Origin: an uncultured Flavobacteriaceae bacterium
GTDB lineage: Bacteria; Bacteroidota; Bacteroidia; Flavobacteriales; Flavobacteriaceae
Length of the DNA: 64,000 nt
Direction: 5' to 3'
NCBI GenBank assembly: GCA_947494695.1
Contig: CANLWB010000006.1
Location: 186,001-250,000, forward strand
The notes beneath the pieces were generated by a model. That model saw nothing but the letters and a program-made list of their open reading frames with translations, had not been told where the DNA came from and did no database searches. A program made the position numbers and the translations under genes. Positions within the stretch are counted from its first letter, which is position 1. Every line of letters starts with the position of its first letter. Of this stretch, positions 51,669 to 61,202 are shown piece after piece.

Positions 51669-52085
51669 ATGAAATTAATATTATTAGGGTTGATAGCACT
51701 TACTACCGTTATTACCAGTTCTCTAAATCATAACGACAATCTACAAACCGATCCATTAAAAGAAAGCATAAAAAGAGGACAGGAACTCTACACCGATTTT
51801 TGTGTAACCTGTCACCTCCCCAATGGTGAAGGCCTTAAAGGCACGTACCCTCCTCTGGCCAATTCAGATTACCTAAGAGACAATCGTGAAGCCAGTATAA
51901 AAGGCATAAAATACGGTCAGAAAGGAAAAATCGTGGTGAACGGAACGACTTACAATAGTTACATGGCTCGACTGGGGTTGAGTGATGACGAAGTTGCCGA
52001 TGTTATGAATTACATTACCAATAGCTGGGGTAATAAAAATGAGACTATGGTGACGGAAGAAGAGGTGGCAAACATCAAAAAGTAA
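51669..52085 (+). CDS. Class I cytochrome c
   Basis: The 138-residue product has a signal peptide (ILLGLIALTTVITSS) and a single heme-binding CVTCH at about residues 46-50 (DFCVTCHLPNGEGLKGTYPPLANSDYL). The later MARLGLSDDEVADVMNYITN supplies the axial Met. It is a periplasmic electron carrier, 24 bases after the PQQ dehydrogenase gene. Together they form a sugar-oxidation electron chain. The C-terminus (TVTEEEVANIKK) is charged and may be exposed. Confidence 0.92.
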   Translation: MKLILLGLIALTTVITSSLNHNDNLQTDPLKESIKRGQELYTDFCVTCHLPNGEGLKGTYPPLANSDYLRDNREASIKGIKYGQKGKIVVNGTTYNSYMARLGLSDDEVADVMNYITNSWGNKNETMVTEEEVANIKK

Positions 52086-52402
52086 AACGTTTTGATACCC
52101 GTTTAAACCAATCCCTTCATCATTCAAATATGTAATAGCACGAATAAAAAGACATGATTTGACAATAACCGCATAAAATGATCTTTTCCCCCAGGCTATT
52201 TTTAAATAAACATCCATAGAAATGTCTCTTGATGCATCAGGTGTGCTTACTTATTTTTTATTAGGATATTATGATGCAAAAGGTACATTTTATTAAGTGA
52301 GTTTAGGACATAATCGGTATAATCCGAACAATAAAAACCGTAGTTTTTAGAATAAAATGCACGAAATACCCTCTAACGTATTAAATGCTCAAAAACTATA
52401 AT
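52086..52402. other. Gene-free stretch after the cytochrome gene
   Basis: No gene, RNA or strong repeat is recognised. A 114-codon minus frame overlaps the cytochrome gene and has no family resemblance. Confidence 0.5.
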
Positions 52403-52410
52403 TAAATTTG
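52403..52410 (+). promoter_or_regulatory. udk promoter -7 box
   Basis: TAAATTTG fits the Bacteroidota -7 consensus TAnnTTTG, 13 bases before the ATG at 52423. This argues against the TTG at 52408 as start. A clear TTG at -33 is not seen. Confidence 0.45.
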
Positions 52411-52422
52411 CAAAAAATCAAT

Positions 52423-53028
52423 ATGCTAATCATTGGAATTGGAGGTGGTACAGGTTGCGGTAAAACCACTGTGGTAAATCAAATCTTAAGAGAACTTCCC
52501 GAGGGTGAAGTTGGTGTTATTTCGCAAGATTCCTATTATCAGGACACCTCTCATCTTTCCTATGAAGAACGGGTAAATATAAATTTTGACCACCCAAGAT
52601 CCATTGATTTTAAACTGTTAACAGATCACTTAAAAGAGCTTAAAAAAAATAAGCCCATACACCAGCCTGTATATTCTTTCGTTAAACATAATAGAACCGG
52701 AGACACCATTTTAACCCATCCAAGGAAGGTTATGATTGTTGAGGGGATCCTAATTTTAACCAATAAAGAGTTACGAGACATGTGCGATATTAAAATGTTT
52801 GTTCATGCCGATACCGATGAACGCCTCATTAGACGTCTAAAACGTGATATATCTGAACGTGGAAGGGACTTAGATGAAGTTTTAATAAGGTACCAATCCA
52901 CATTAAAGCCCATGCACGATCAATTTATAGAACCCACAAAGGAATATGCAGATATTATTATTCCGAATAATAGATACAACACCGTAGCTATAGACATTGT
53001 TAAGACTATAATAAACGAAAAACTATAA
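52423..53028 (+). CDS. udk: Uridine kinase
   Basis: I chose ATG at 52423 over a TTG at 52408. The 201-residue protein has the P-loop GIGGGTGCGKTTV (residues 4-16), GVISQDSYYQDTSHLSYEER and YSFVKHNRTGDTILTHPRKVMIVEGILIL, with RRLKRDISERGRDLDEVLIRY at the lid region. It phosphorylates uridine and cytidine with ATP or GTP in the cytoplasm. It leads a five-gene run (udk, divIC-like, mutA, lipoprotein, mutB) without long gaps, a conserved flavobacterial layout. Confidence 0.92.
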   Translation: MLIIGIGGGTGCGKTTVVNQILRELPEGEVGVISQDSYYQDTSHLSYEERVNINFDHPRSIDFKLLTDHLKELKKNKPIHQPVYSFVKHNRTGDTILTHPRKVMIVEGILILTNKELRDMCDIKMFVHADTDERLIRRLKRDISERGRDLDEVLIRYQSTLKPMHDQFIEPTKEYADIIIPNNRYNTVAIDIVKTIINEKL

Positions 53029-53352
53029 ATGGGACTTTTAAATCATAAATTTTTTAAGCCATTTAAAAATTGGTTTACCTTAATTCTAATTACATTTGTG
53101 GTCTGGATGTTATTTTTTGATGCCAACTCATGGCTTATTCATAATGAATTGAATACCGACATAGAGGCTCTTGAAGATGAAAAGGAATATTATAAAAAGG
53201 AAATAGAAAAAGATAACAAAGGCATAAAAAAACTAAGTACCCCAGCTGGTTTAGAAAAATTTGCTCGCGAAGCCTACTATATGAAACGCGAAAACGAAGA
53301 AATTTATATTATTGAATACGAAGATAGCTTAAAAACAAAAGAAAATGACTAA
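53029..53352 (+). CDS. FtsB/DivIC-like cell-division protein
   Basis: The 107-residue product has one membrane segment (FTLILITFVVWMLFFDAN, about 18-35) followed by a coiled coil (ALEDEKEYYKKEIEKDNKGIKKLS) and the conserved LEKFAREAYYMKRENEEIYIIE end, the septum-formation initiator signature. It is part of the FtsB-FtsL-FtsQ division complex. The ATG follows the udk stop at once and the end overlaps mutA by eight bases. Confidence 0.85.
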   Translation: MGLLNHKFFKPFKNWFTLILITFVVWMLFFDANSWLIHNELNTDIEALEDEKEYYKKEIEKDNKGIKKLSTPAGLEKFAREAYYMKRENEEIYIIEYEDSLKTKEND

Positions 53353-54718
53353 TAAGTTGTTTAACGAATTTGATGCCATTTCAGCTAAACAATGGAAACA
53401 AAAAATACAATTCGATTTAAAGGGTGCCGACTACAACGACGCACTTATCTGGAATACCAATGAAGGAATTGCTGTAAAACCGTTCTATCATGCAGATGAT
53501 GTCACAGAACACCCTAAAGCTTCAAATGCAAAAGGAACCACCTGGACCATATGTCAATCTATATTTGTGGTCGATGCTAAAAAATCTAATCAAAAAGCAA
53601 TAGATGCTATTAATCGAGGCGCAGAAAGTATTCGGTTTATTATACCTAATAAAGATATTGTCTTAAATGATTTATTAGAACATATTGTTTCCGAATCCAC
53701 ATCTACTCCAATTCATTTTGATTTGCAATTCCTTTCCAGTGACTTTGTAAACCAACTAAAAGAAATGGTACCTCAGGCTGACATTCATATTCATACCGAT
53801 ATTATTGGTAATCTCGCCAAAAGTGGTAACTGGTACAACAATTTATCTGAAGACTTCAAGACATTTGAAAAAATTGTCGAATCTACGCAATCGTTTTCGG
53901 TAGATACTTCTCTGTATCAAAATGCCGGTGCGAACATCATTCAGCAATTAGCATATGCTTTAGCACATACCAATGAATATTTAAGTTATCTTGAAAACCA
54001 TTCGAAAATAGAGCCTAACATGAAAGTCATATTTCATGTTTCGGTTGGAACCAACTATTTCTTTGAAATTGCTAAATTGCGGGCATTAAGACTTCTATGG
54101 GAAACGCTGGCATCAGAATACCATATAACATCTCATTGTTTTATTCTGTCTGCTCCAACAAAACGTAACAAAACCTTATACGACTACAATACGAATATGC
54201 TACGTACGACCACCGAATGTATGAGTGCCATACTTGGAGGCACAGATAGCATCTATAATCTGGCTTACGATACCATTTACCATAAGGATAATGAATTCGG
54301 AGAACGTATTTCCAGAAACCAGTTGCTAGTATTGAAACATGAAAGTTATTTTGATGTTGTTAATAATCCGTCCGATGGTGCCTATTATATAGAATCATTA
54401 ACAGATCAATTCGCAGAAAAAGCTTTAGAGTTGTTTAAAGATATTGAAAAACATGGTGGCTTTTTAAAACAACTTAAAGAAGGGACAATACAGCGCAAAC
54501 TAAAAGAAAGTGCGGCTAAGGAAGAAGCGCAATTTCATGCCGGAGAAGACATCTTATTAGGCACGAATAAGCACCCTAATGCAGAAGATAAAATGAAACA
54601 GGAACTAGAGCTGTACCCCTTTGTAAAAACAAATCAAAGAAAAACATTAATTGAGCCGATTATTGAAAAACGGCTAGCAGAACAAGTAGAACAAGAACGA
54701 TTAAAAAATGAATCTTAA
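53345..54718 (+). CDS. mutA: Methylmalonyl-CoA mutase, small (alpha) subunit
   Basis: The 457-residue product resembles the non-catalytic MCM subunit: LFNEFDAISAKQWKQKIQFDLKGADYND, NAGANIIQQLAYALAHTNEYLSYL, NYFFEIAKLRALRLLWETL and the NMLRTTTECMSAILGGTDSIYNL TIM-barrel block. The last part holds a linker with no full B12-binding DxHxxG motif, as expected for MutA. It pairs with the mutB product to interconvert succinyl-CoA and methylmalonyl-CoA. A lipoprotein gene overlaps its 3' end by 11 bases, and mutB follows. Confidence 0.92.
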   Translation: MTNKLFNEFDAISAKQWKQKIQFDLKGADYNDALIWNTNEGIAVKPFYHADDVTEHPKASNAKGTTWTICQSIFVVDAKKSNQKAIDAINRGAESIRFIIPNKDIVLNDLLEHIVSESTSTPIHFDLQFLSSDFVNQLKEMVPQADIHIHTDIIGNLAKSGNWYNNLSEDFKTFEKIVESTQSFSVDTSLYQNAGANIIQQLAYALAHTNEYLSYLENHSKIEPNMKVIFHVSVGTNYFFEIAKLRALRLLWETLASEYHITSHCFILSAPTKRNKTLYDYNTNMLRTTTECMSAILGGTDSIYNLAYDTIYHKDNEFGERISRNQLLVLKHESYFDVVNNPSDGAYYIESLTDQFAEKALELFKDIEKHGGFLKQLKEGTIQRKLKESAAKEEAQFHAGEDILLGTNKHPNAEDKMKQELELYPFVKTNQRKTLIEPIIEKRLAEQVEQERLKNES

Positions 54719-55355
54719 AATGAAACCTCTTCTTAAAATTATTACAATTGCGCTACCTCTTATTTTGTTTAATTGTAAAAATGAAACTGTTAAAATAGAA
54801 TACAAGTATGGTAATAAATCGGCTGTGATGACCTGCGGTGATGCCAATACCAAACTTTATAACGAAGCTCTGTATTCTTTTGAAGATGATATTTTTAATT
54901 ATTACAAAAAACAAAACTTTAAAAGCAACCCAACTAATGCTTATGCTCAATTTTTAAGAAATGCGTTATATGGTAATTTAAAATATGAAGATATTATTTC
55001 AGAGCACTCTTTAAAAGTTTTTGAAGCCTTAAAGCAAGAAGACGGCTTATGGAGTGCAGAAAACACAAATGGTCACTTAAATTACAACGGCGTATTTCTT
55101 ACATGCATTATTGAAAACATAAAAGATGCCGATTTAAAAACAACCTTTAAATCCCTTATCTCAATTAACGATTTGCGTCCTAAACTCATAGGCCCTCCCC
55201 TCTACTCGGTATATAGAAATGCGCTAAACGACAAATATTTAGCAGCCTACATTGCCTTTGATTTTTATTATTCAAAATTTTTTGATATCGATTTAACCAA
55301 AATTGGTTCAGATAAACCTGAATCTAAAGTAGATTTTAATAAGAAACCAGAATAG
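54708..55355 (+). CDS. Lipoprotein of unknown function between mutA and mutB
   Basis: The 215-residue product (ATG 54708; ATG at 54720 also possible) has a lipobox, [20 protein letters not shown]. It is then helical, with [38 protein letters not shown] and [21 protein letters not shown], and no domain that I recognise. It overlaps mutA by 11 bases and is 7 bases before mutB, so it is co-translated with the mutase. The conserved place between subunits suggests linkage by history; a direct role in the mutase is unlikely because lipoproteins are exported. Confidence 0.65.
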   Translation: MNLKMKPLLKIITIALPLILFNCKNETVKIEYKYGNKSAVMTCGDANTKLYNEALYSFEDDIFNYYKKQNFKSNPTNAYAQFLRNALYGNLKYEDIISEHSLKVFEALKQEDGLWSAENTNGHLNYNGVFLTCIIENIKDADLKTTFKSLISINDLRPKLIGPPLYSVYRNALNDKYLAAYIAFDFYYSKFFDIDLTKIGSDKPESKVDFNKKPE

Positions 55356-55362
55356 TATAGTA

Positions 55363-57516
55363 TTGAGAAAAGATTTCCAACATATCACGCTTAATAAAAC
55401 GCAAAAGGAAGTAAAGCAGGATAAACCTAGCGTTTTTTCAACAGCCGAAGGCATAAACGTTAAATCATCTTATACCAAAGACGATCTTGAAAATCTGGAG
55501 CACCTGGGATTTGTTGCTGGAATGGCTCCAAATTTAAGAGGACCATACAGTACAATGTATGTAAGGCGTCCTTGGACCATCAGACAATACGCAGGGTTTA
55601 GCACAGCAGAAGAAAGTAATGCGTTCTACCGACGTAATTTAGCTGCTGGGCAAAAAGGGCTCTCTGTGGCATTCGATCTAGCAACACATCGGGGTTACGA
55701 TAGTGATCATGAACGTGTGGTAGGTGATGTTGGAAAAGCAGGTGTAGCTATCGATTCGGTGGAGGACATGAAAGTACTATTCGATCAGATTCCGCTAGAT
55801 AAGATGTCCGTGTCCATGACCATGAACGGAGCAGTTCTCCCAATCATGGCATTTTACATCGTAGCGGCCGAAGAACAAGGTGTACCTCCAGAGCAACTCG
55901 CCGGAACGATTCAAAATGATATTTTAAAAGAGTTCATGGTACGTAATACCTATATCTACCCACCTTCACCTTCCATGAAGATTATTTCAGATATATTTAA
56001 ATATACCAGTAAGAATATGCCAAAGTTCAACAGTATAAGCATTTCGGGCTATCATATGCAAGAAGCCGGAGCGACCTGTGATATTGAACTGGCATATACC
56101 CTGGCAGATGGTTTGGAATACATTAGAAAGGGACTCGCAGCGGGTATGGATATTGATACCTTTGCACCAAGACTATCTTTCTTTTGGGCCATAGGCATGA
56201 ATCACTTTATGGAAATTGCCAAAATGCGTGCAGCGCGTATGCTATGGGCTAAACTGGTAAAACAATTCAACCCTAAAAACGCAAAATCCCTGGCCTTACG
56301 AACCCACTGCCAAACCAGTGGTTGGAGTTTAACAGAACAAGACCCATTTAACAATGTAGCAAGAACCACTATAGAAGCTGCTGCTGCTGCTTTTGGTGGC
56401 ACTCAAAGTCTACACACCAATGCACTGGATGAAGCCATTGCCTTGCCCACTGATTTCTCGGCTCGTATTGCCAGAAATACCCAAATATATTTACAGGAAG
56501 AAACAAAAATTACTAAAACGGTAGATCCGTGGGCCGGGAGTTATTATGTAGAAAAACTAACCCACGATATTGCCCATAAAGCATGGTCTTTAATTGAAGA
56601 AGTTGAAAACCTCGGAGGCATGACCAAAGCGATTGAAGCTGGAATCCCTAAAATAAGAATTGAAGAAGCCGCAGCAAAAAAACAAGCTCGAATAGATTCT
56701 GGTCAAGATATTATTGTTGGAGTTAATAAATATAGGCTTGAAGAAGAGGATGCCATAGCGACTCTGGAAGTAGATAACCAGATCGTTCGAAATCAGCAAA
56801 TAGAGCGACTTAATAAAATTAAAACTGAAAGGCATTCAGAACATGTAAAAGCAGCACTACTAAAACTATCTGAAGCTGCTAAATTTTCATTACATTCGGA
56901 AAACGCTAAGGATAGTGAGGATAAAAACTTATTAGCATTAGCCGTAGATGCAGCCCGAAAACGGGCAACTTTAGGAGAAATTAGTGATGCCTTAGAGGCT
57001 GAGTTTGGACGTTATAAAGCACAAATAAAATCATTTTCAGGCGTGTATAGCAAAGAAATTAAAGATGACGAATCCTTTAAGAAAGCACAGCAGCTCGCTG
57101 ATGCTTTTGCCGAACAAGATGGTAGACGGCCTCGTATCATGATTGCCAAAATGGGGCAAGACGGCCACGACCGGGGTGCTAAAGTAGTGGCAACCGGGTA
57201 TGCCGATGTAGGATTCGATGTCGATATTGGTCCGCTATTTCAAACACCTCAGGAAGCTGCAAAACAAGCCGTTGAAAATGATGTACACATACTGGGCGTG
57301 TCATCGTTAGCCGCTGGACATAAAACACTTGTACCACAGGTTATAGAAGCCCTTAAAAGTTATAATCGCGATGATATCATGGTGATTGTTGGAGGTGTTA
57401 TACCAAAACAAGACTATCAGTTCTTATTTGATGCCGGAGCGATAGCCGTTTTCGGTCCGGGAACCAAAATTAGCGATGCCGCGATTAAAATTTTAGAAAT
57501 CTTAATTGACGACTAA
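55363..57516 (+). CDS. mutB: Methylmalonyl-CoA mutase, large (beta) subunit
   Basis: The 717-residue product starts with TTG at 55363 ([11 protein letters not shown]). The TIM-barrel catalytic part has [71 protein letters not shown] and [21 protein letters not shown]. The C-terminal B12-binding domain has [19 protein letters not shown] (DxHxxG, about 603-606) and [13 protein letters not shown]. It forms an αβ heterodimer with mutA and carries the cobalamin. It is the last gene of the run. Confidence 0.95.
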   Translation: MRKDFQHITLNKTQKEVKQDKPSVFSTAEGINVKSSYTKDDLENLEHLGFVAGMAPNLRGPYSTMYVRRPWTIRQYAGFSTAEESNAFYRRNLAAGQKGLSVAFDLATHRGYDSDHERVVGDVGKAGVAIDSVEDMKVLFDQIPLDKMSVSMTMNGAVLPIMAFYIVAAEEQGVPPEQLAGTIQNDILKEFMVRNTYIYPPSPSMKIISDIFKYTSKNMPKFNSISISGYHMQEAGATCDIELAYTLADGLEYIRKGLAAGMDIDTFAPRLSFFWAIGMNHFMEIAKMRAARMLWAKLVKQFNPKNAKSLALRTHCQTSGWSLTEQDPFNNVARTTIEAAAAAFGGTQSLHTNALDEAIALPTDFSARIARNTQIYLQEETKITKTVDPWAGSYYVEKLTHDIAHKAWSLIEEVENLGGMTKAIEAGIPKIRIEEAAAKKQARIDSGQDIIVGVNKYRLEEEDAIATLEVDNQIVRNQQIERLNKIKTERHSEHVKAALLKLSEAAKFSLHSENAKDSEDKNLLALAVDAARKRATLGEISDALEAEFGRYKAQIKSFSGVYSKEIKDDESFKKAQQLADAFAEQDGRRPRIMIAKMGQDGHDRGAKVVATGYADVGFDVDIGPLFQTPQEAAKQAVENDVHILGVSSLAAGHKTLVPQVIEALKSYNRDDIMVIVGGVIPKQDYQFLFDAGAIAVFGPGTKISDAAIKILEILIDD

Positions 57517-57717
57517 GAATTTTCATCAATAAAATCGAGGAAAAACCTTTCTTTATCATGTTTTTTTGAGGTATGATAATACTGACGATTGCTTTCAAAA
57601 AAATCGACAAAAAGATTCTTTTGCAGGTTGACGCGACTATCCCCTTAATTTATCAGTAAATTCGGTAAACCCTACACTAAATAGTTGTATTTTTAGTTCC
57701 CCCTATCCAAAGAACTG

Positions 57718-58803
57718 ATGAACAAAATTATTGCAATCGCAAACCAAAAAGGTGGCGTAGGCAAAACAACAACATCCATTAATCTGGCCGATGCACTGGG
57801 TCTTCTCGAAAAGAAGGTCCTTTTAATAGATCTGGACCCCCAGGCTAATGCCACGTCTGGCGTTGGCCTAGTTCCCTATGATATAAAATACAGTAGTGTA
57901 AGTTTTTTTACGAATACCTTTAAGCCCAAAAACTATATCATAAGGCCAGAGTTATCACATTTCGACTTTATTCCTTCCAATATTCGTCTGGCGTCAATAG
58001 AAATAAACAAAAATAAATCTGTTGACCTGTTTATGCTAAAATCGGCACTTTCGAAAGTTGTCAAAGACTATGAATATATCGTTATTGACTGTTCTCCTTC
58101 CTTTGGATTACTAACCCTTAATGCCTTAACTGCGTGCAATTCGGTCATTATACCAGTGCAATGTGAGTTTTATGCCTTAGAAGGTCTTAGTAAATTACTA
58201 ACAACTATAAAAAGCATTAAGAAGTTATCCAATCCAGATATTGATATTGAAGGACTCCTAATTACTATGTACGACTCAAGAACAAGTTTGTCTAATCAAT
58301 TAAGAGATGAGCTCATTAAACATTTCGATTCTATGGTATTCGATACCGTCATTAGACGAAATGTTAAGTTGAGAGAGGCTCCCAGTTACGGACTAAGTAT
58401 TATTAAATACAGTCCAAACAGCGTTGGTACCGAAAACTATTTGAATTTAGCATCAGAGCTCATCACCAACAATACCGGTGAAAAAGCCGAAATGCCTATA
58501 GGTAAAGATTTGTCTGAAATATTAACGGGTAACACTGAAGATGTCGATTATATTATTAAAGGGCATACCAACGTTAATAGTGATAAAAAAGTCGAAGATT
58601 ATAGCCACCTTATCGGATTTAAAAGAGAAGAAGTAAATAAAGTTTTAGGATTCTCGTATAACGATATTCATTCGAGTGTCTGGATGTACAGAACGAGTTC
58701 CTCCTTCAGTATAATTAAAAAAAACTATTTGTATTTGTACTTCGAAAATGGAAAAGTTACAGACTACAAGCTCACAACCTTCAAATTAAACAAGGTTGAG
58801 TAG
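57718..58803 (+). CDS. ParA-family ATPase with BamE-like C-terminal extension
   Basis: The first 250 residues are a Soj-type ParA: IIAIANQKGGVGKTTTSINLADALG (deviant Walker A, residues 3-27), LLIDLDPQANATSG and VIDCSPSFGLLTLNALTAC. They are very like the next gene. Residues 252-361 form an extra domain (YSHLIGFKREEVNKVLGFSY, WMYRTSSSFSIIKKNYLYLYFENGKVTDYKL) that recalls the SmpA/OmlA-BamE fold. ParA proteins normally end near residue 255. The gene lies 112 bases before the standard ParA, so it is probably a duplication with an added domain. Confidence 0.8.
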   Translation: MNKIIAIANQKGGVGKTTTSINLADALGLLEKKVLLIDLDPQANATSGVGLVPYDIKYSSVSFFTNTFKPKNYIIRPELSHFDFIPSNIRLASIEINKNKSVDLFMLKSALSKVVKDYEYIVIDCSPSFGLLTLNALTACNSVIIPVQCEFYALEGLSKLLTTIKSIKKLSNPDIDIEGLLITMYDSRTSLSNQLRDELIKHFDSMVFDTVIRRNVKLREAPSYGLSIIKYSPNSVGTENYLNLASELITNNTGEKAEMPIGKDLSEILTGNTEDVDYIIKGHTNVNSDKKVEDYSHLIGFKREEVNKVLGFSYNDIHSSVWMYRTSSSFSIIKKNYLYLYFENGKVTDYKLTTFKLNKVE

Positions 58804-58915
58804 TTACGATATATTCATCATTTAATATCGTTTTTTTTATCAAAAATCCTTACCTTTCGCTCACATTTTCTTTAAAAAAAGATGGTACAAAAATATAACA
58901 AAACCAAATCATTTC

Positions 58916-59680
58916 ATGGGTAAAATAATTGCAATTGCTAATCAAAAAGGAGGCGTAGGAAAAACAACGACCTCTATAAACTTAGCTGCCGCTCTTGGCG
59001 TTCTGGAAAAAAAGATATTACTTATAGATGCTGACCCCCAAGCAAATGCAACTTCTGGTATAGGAATAGATATCGAGTCGGTAGAAATTGGAACATATCA
59101 ACTCTTAGAACATTCCAATTCGGTTAGAGAGACTATTATGAAAACAGAATCTCATAACCTTGATATTATCCCTGCCCATATAGACCTGGTTGCTATTGAG
59201 ATTGAACTGGTTGATAAGGATAAACGTGAGTATATGTTAAAGAGTGCTTTAGCAGATATTAGAAATGATTATGATTATATTTTGATTGATTGCGCACCAT
59301 CATTAGGGCTGCTTACATTAAATGCCTTAACGGCAGCGGACTCTGTAGTTATTCCTATTCAGTGTGAATATTTTGCCTTGGAAGGCTTAGGAAAACTATT
59401 AAATACTATAAAAAGTGTGCAAAAAATTCACAATCCCGAATTAGATATTGAAGGCTTACTCTTAACTATGTATGATGCCCGATTAAGATTATCTAATCAG
59501 GTTGTAGAAGAGGTTGAAAAACACTTCAATAACATGGTCTTTCAAACAATCATTCAGCGTAATGTGCGTTTAAGTGAAGCCCCTAGTTATGGAGAAAGTA
59601 TAATTAATTATGATGCCTCTAGTAAAGGTGCAAACAATTACTTAAGTTTGGCAAAAGAAATTATCACTAAAAACACCTAG
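58916..59680 (+). CDS. parA: Chromosome partitioning ATPase ParA/Soj
   Basis: The 254-residue protein is a standard Soj-type ParA: GKIIAIANQKGGVGKTTTSINLAAALG, LLIDADPQANATSGIGI, YILIDCAPSLGLLTLNALTAADSVVIPIQCEYFALEGLGKL and a final FQTIIQRNVRLSEAPSYGESI. It forms ATP-dependent gradients on DNA for chromosome segregation with the parB product, whose ATG follows six bases after the stop. The tandem copy upstream carries an extra domain. Confidence 0.93.
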   Translation: MGKIIAIANQKGGVGKTTTSINLAAALGVLEKKILLIDADPQANATSGIGIDIESVEIGTYQLLEHSNSVRETIMKTESHNLDIIPAHIDLVAIEIELVDKDKREYMLKSALADIRNDYDYILIDCAPSLGLLTLNALTAADSVVIPIQCEYFALEGLGKLLNTIKSVQKIHNPELDIEGLLLTMYDARLRLSNQVVEEVEKHFNNMVFQTIIQRNVRLSEAPSYGESIINYDASSKGANNYLSLAKEIITKNT

Positions 59681-59686
59681 GAATTT

Positions 59687-60595
59687 ATGGCTAAGGCGAC
59701 GAAAAAACAGGCTTTAGGAAGAGGGCTATCCGCTTTATTGAAAGACCCTGATAACGATATACAATCGGTACAAGATAAAAATGCCGATAAAGTTATTGGG
59801 AACATTGTAGAACTAGATGTAACTACCATTGAGGTAAACCCTTTTCAGCCACGTACCAACTTTAGCGAAGAATCCCTGCGCGAACTAGCGTCCTCCATTA
59901 AGGAGTTAGGCATTATTCAACCCATTACGGTAAGAAAATTAGGGTTCGACAAATACCAGTTGGTTTCTGGAGAGCGTCGTTATAGAGCATCAAAGCTCAT
60001 TGGTCTGGACACCATTCCTGCCTATATTAGAATTGCCAACGATCAAGAGTCTTTGGAAATGGCATTGGTTGAAAATATTCAACGTCAGGATCTCGACCCT
60101 ATCGAAATTGCCTTATCATACCAACGTTTAATTGATGAAATTCAATTGACCCAAGAACAAATGAGTGATCGCGTTGGAAAAAAACGTTCTACCATTGCCA
60201 ACTATTTACGTTTGTTAAAACTTGATCCCATTATCCAAACCGGTATGCGAGACGGTTTTATTTCTATGGGACATGGCCGTGCTATCATCAATATTGAAGA
60301 TACAGCCATTCAATTGGACATTTACAAAAAAATATTGGCCAATAAATTATCGGTAAGAGAAACCGAAACTCTGGTTCGTACTTTTAATGACACCAAAGAG
60401 GTCAAAGTCTTGCCTAAATCTGACATCCCGGAAGCGCCAAAATTCATAAAAAAAGGTATTACAACCTTTTCTGAATACTTTGGACACAAAATTGACGTTA
60501 AAGTCTCTAAAAACGGGAAAGGAAAGATTACCATTCCATTTCACTCTGAAGAAGACTTTAATCGCATTAAAAAACTCATTGAAGGTGCCAAGTAA
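59687..60595 (+). CDS. parB: Chromosome partitioning protein ParB/Spo0J
   Basis: The 302-residue protein has the ParB start (KKQALGRGLSALLKD), the CTP-binding ParB/Srx domain (VTTIEVNPFQPRTNFSEESLR, LVSGERRYRASKLIGLDTIP, ALVENIQRQDLDPIE) and a helix-turn-helix (QLTQEQMSDRVGKKRSTIANYLRLL, residues 145-169), which binds parS. The C-terminus (KKGITTFSEYFGHKIDVKVSK) is the dimer domain. A TTG and a GTG just before its stop are the likely starts of the next gene. Confidence 0.95.
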   Translation: MAKATKKQALGRGLSALLKDPDNDIQSVQDKNADKVIGNIVELDVTTIEVNPFQPRTNFSEESLRELASSIKELGIIQPITVRKLGFDKYQLVSGERRYRASKLIGLDTIPAYIRIANDQESLEMALVENIQRQDLDPIEIALSYQRLIDEIQLTQEQMSDRVGKKRSTIANYLRLLKLDPIIQTGMRDGFISMGHGRAIINIEDTAIQLDIYKKILANKLSVRETETLVRTFNDTKEVKVLPKSDIPEAPKFIKKGITTFSEYFGHKIDVKVSKNGKGKITIPFHSEEDFNRIKKLIEGAK

Positions 60596-61202
60596 ATTTC
60601 TAATAGCAAGCCTCCTTGCCTTTTTATTTTGTTTTTCAACAGTAGCACAAGAAAGAAAAAAGAAGAAGAGAAAAGAACTTCCAAAGGAAGTTGTAGTCGA
60701 TTCTATTATAGAAATTAGAGACCCTATAAACCCCTTATCACCTGCTAAAGCTGCATTTTACTCAGCCATCCTACCAGGACTCGGACAAGCTTATAATAAA
60801 AAATACTGGAAAATTCCAATAGTTTATGGAGTTATTGGAACTGGACTTTATTTTTATATAACAAATAATAGAGAATATAACAGATATCGAGATGCTTATA
60901 AAAGACGTATAGCGGGGTTTACCGATGATGAGTTTTATTTAGATTCAAATGGTAATCAGTTACCTACACCAAGAGTAAGCATTGAAGGGTTACAACGCGG
61001 ACAAAAAGTCTTCCGAAAGAATAAAGAAGTTGCGCTTTTGGTTACCATTGGACTTTATGCCTTGAATATCATCGATGCCAACGTGGATGCACACTTATTG
61101 CAGTATAATGTGGACGAGAATTTATCTTTAGCACCACATTTTAGACTTAATGAAATTGATGCAACAAGCAATCTCGGTCTCACTTTAAATTTTAAATTTT
61201 AA
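60585..61202 (+). CDS. DUF5683-family membrane protein
   Basis: I place the start at GTG 60585 (TTG at 60579 is an alternative); both give a signal peptide (PSKFLIASLLAFLFCFSTVAQ) and overlap the parB end slightly. The mature part has PINPLSPAKAAFYSAILPGLGQAYNKKYWKIPIVYGVIG and ALLVTIGLYALNIIDANVDAHL, which fit DUF5683. Two to three hydrophobic segments suggest a membrane or outer-membrane location. It lies between parB and dapB in a run of housekeeping genes. Role unknown. Confidence 0.7.
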   Translation: MPSKFLIASLLAFLFCFSTVAQERKKKKRKELPKEVVVDSIIEIRDPINPLSPAKAAFYSAILPGLGQAYNKKYWKIPIVYGVIGTGLYFYITNNREYNRYRDAYKRRIAGFTDDEFYLDSNGNQLPTPRVSIEGLQRGQKVFRKNKEVALLVTIGLYALNIIDANVDAHLLQYNVDENLSLAPHFRLNEIDATSNLGLTLNFKF

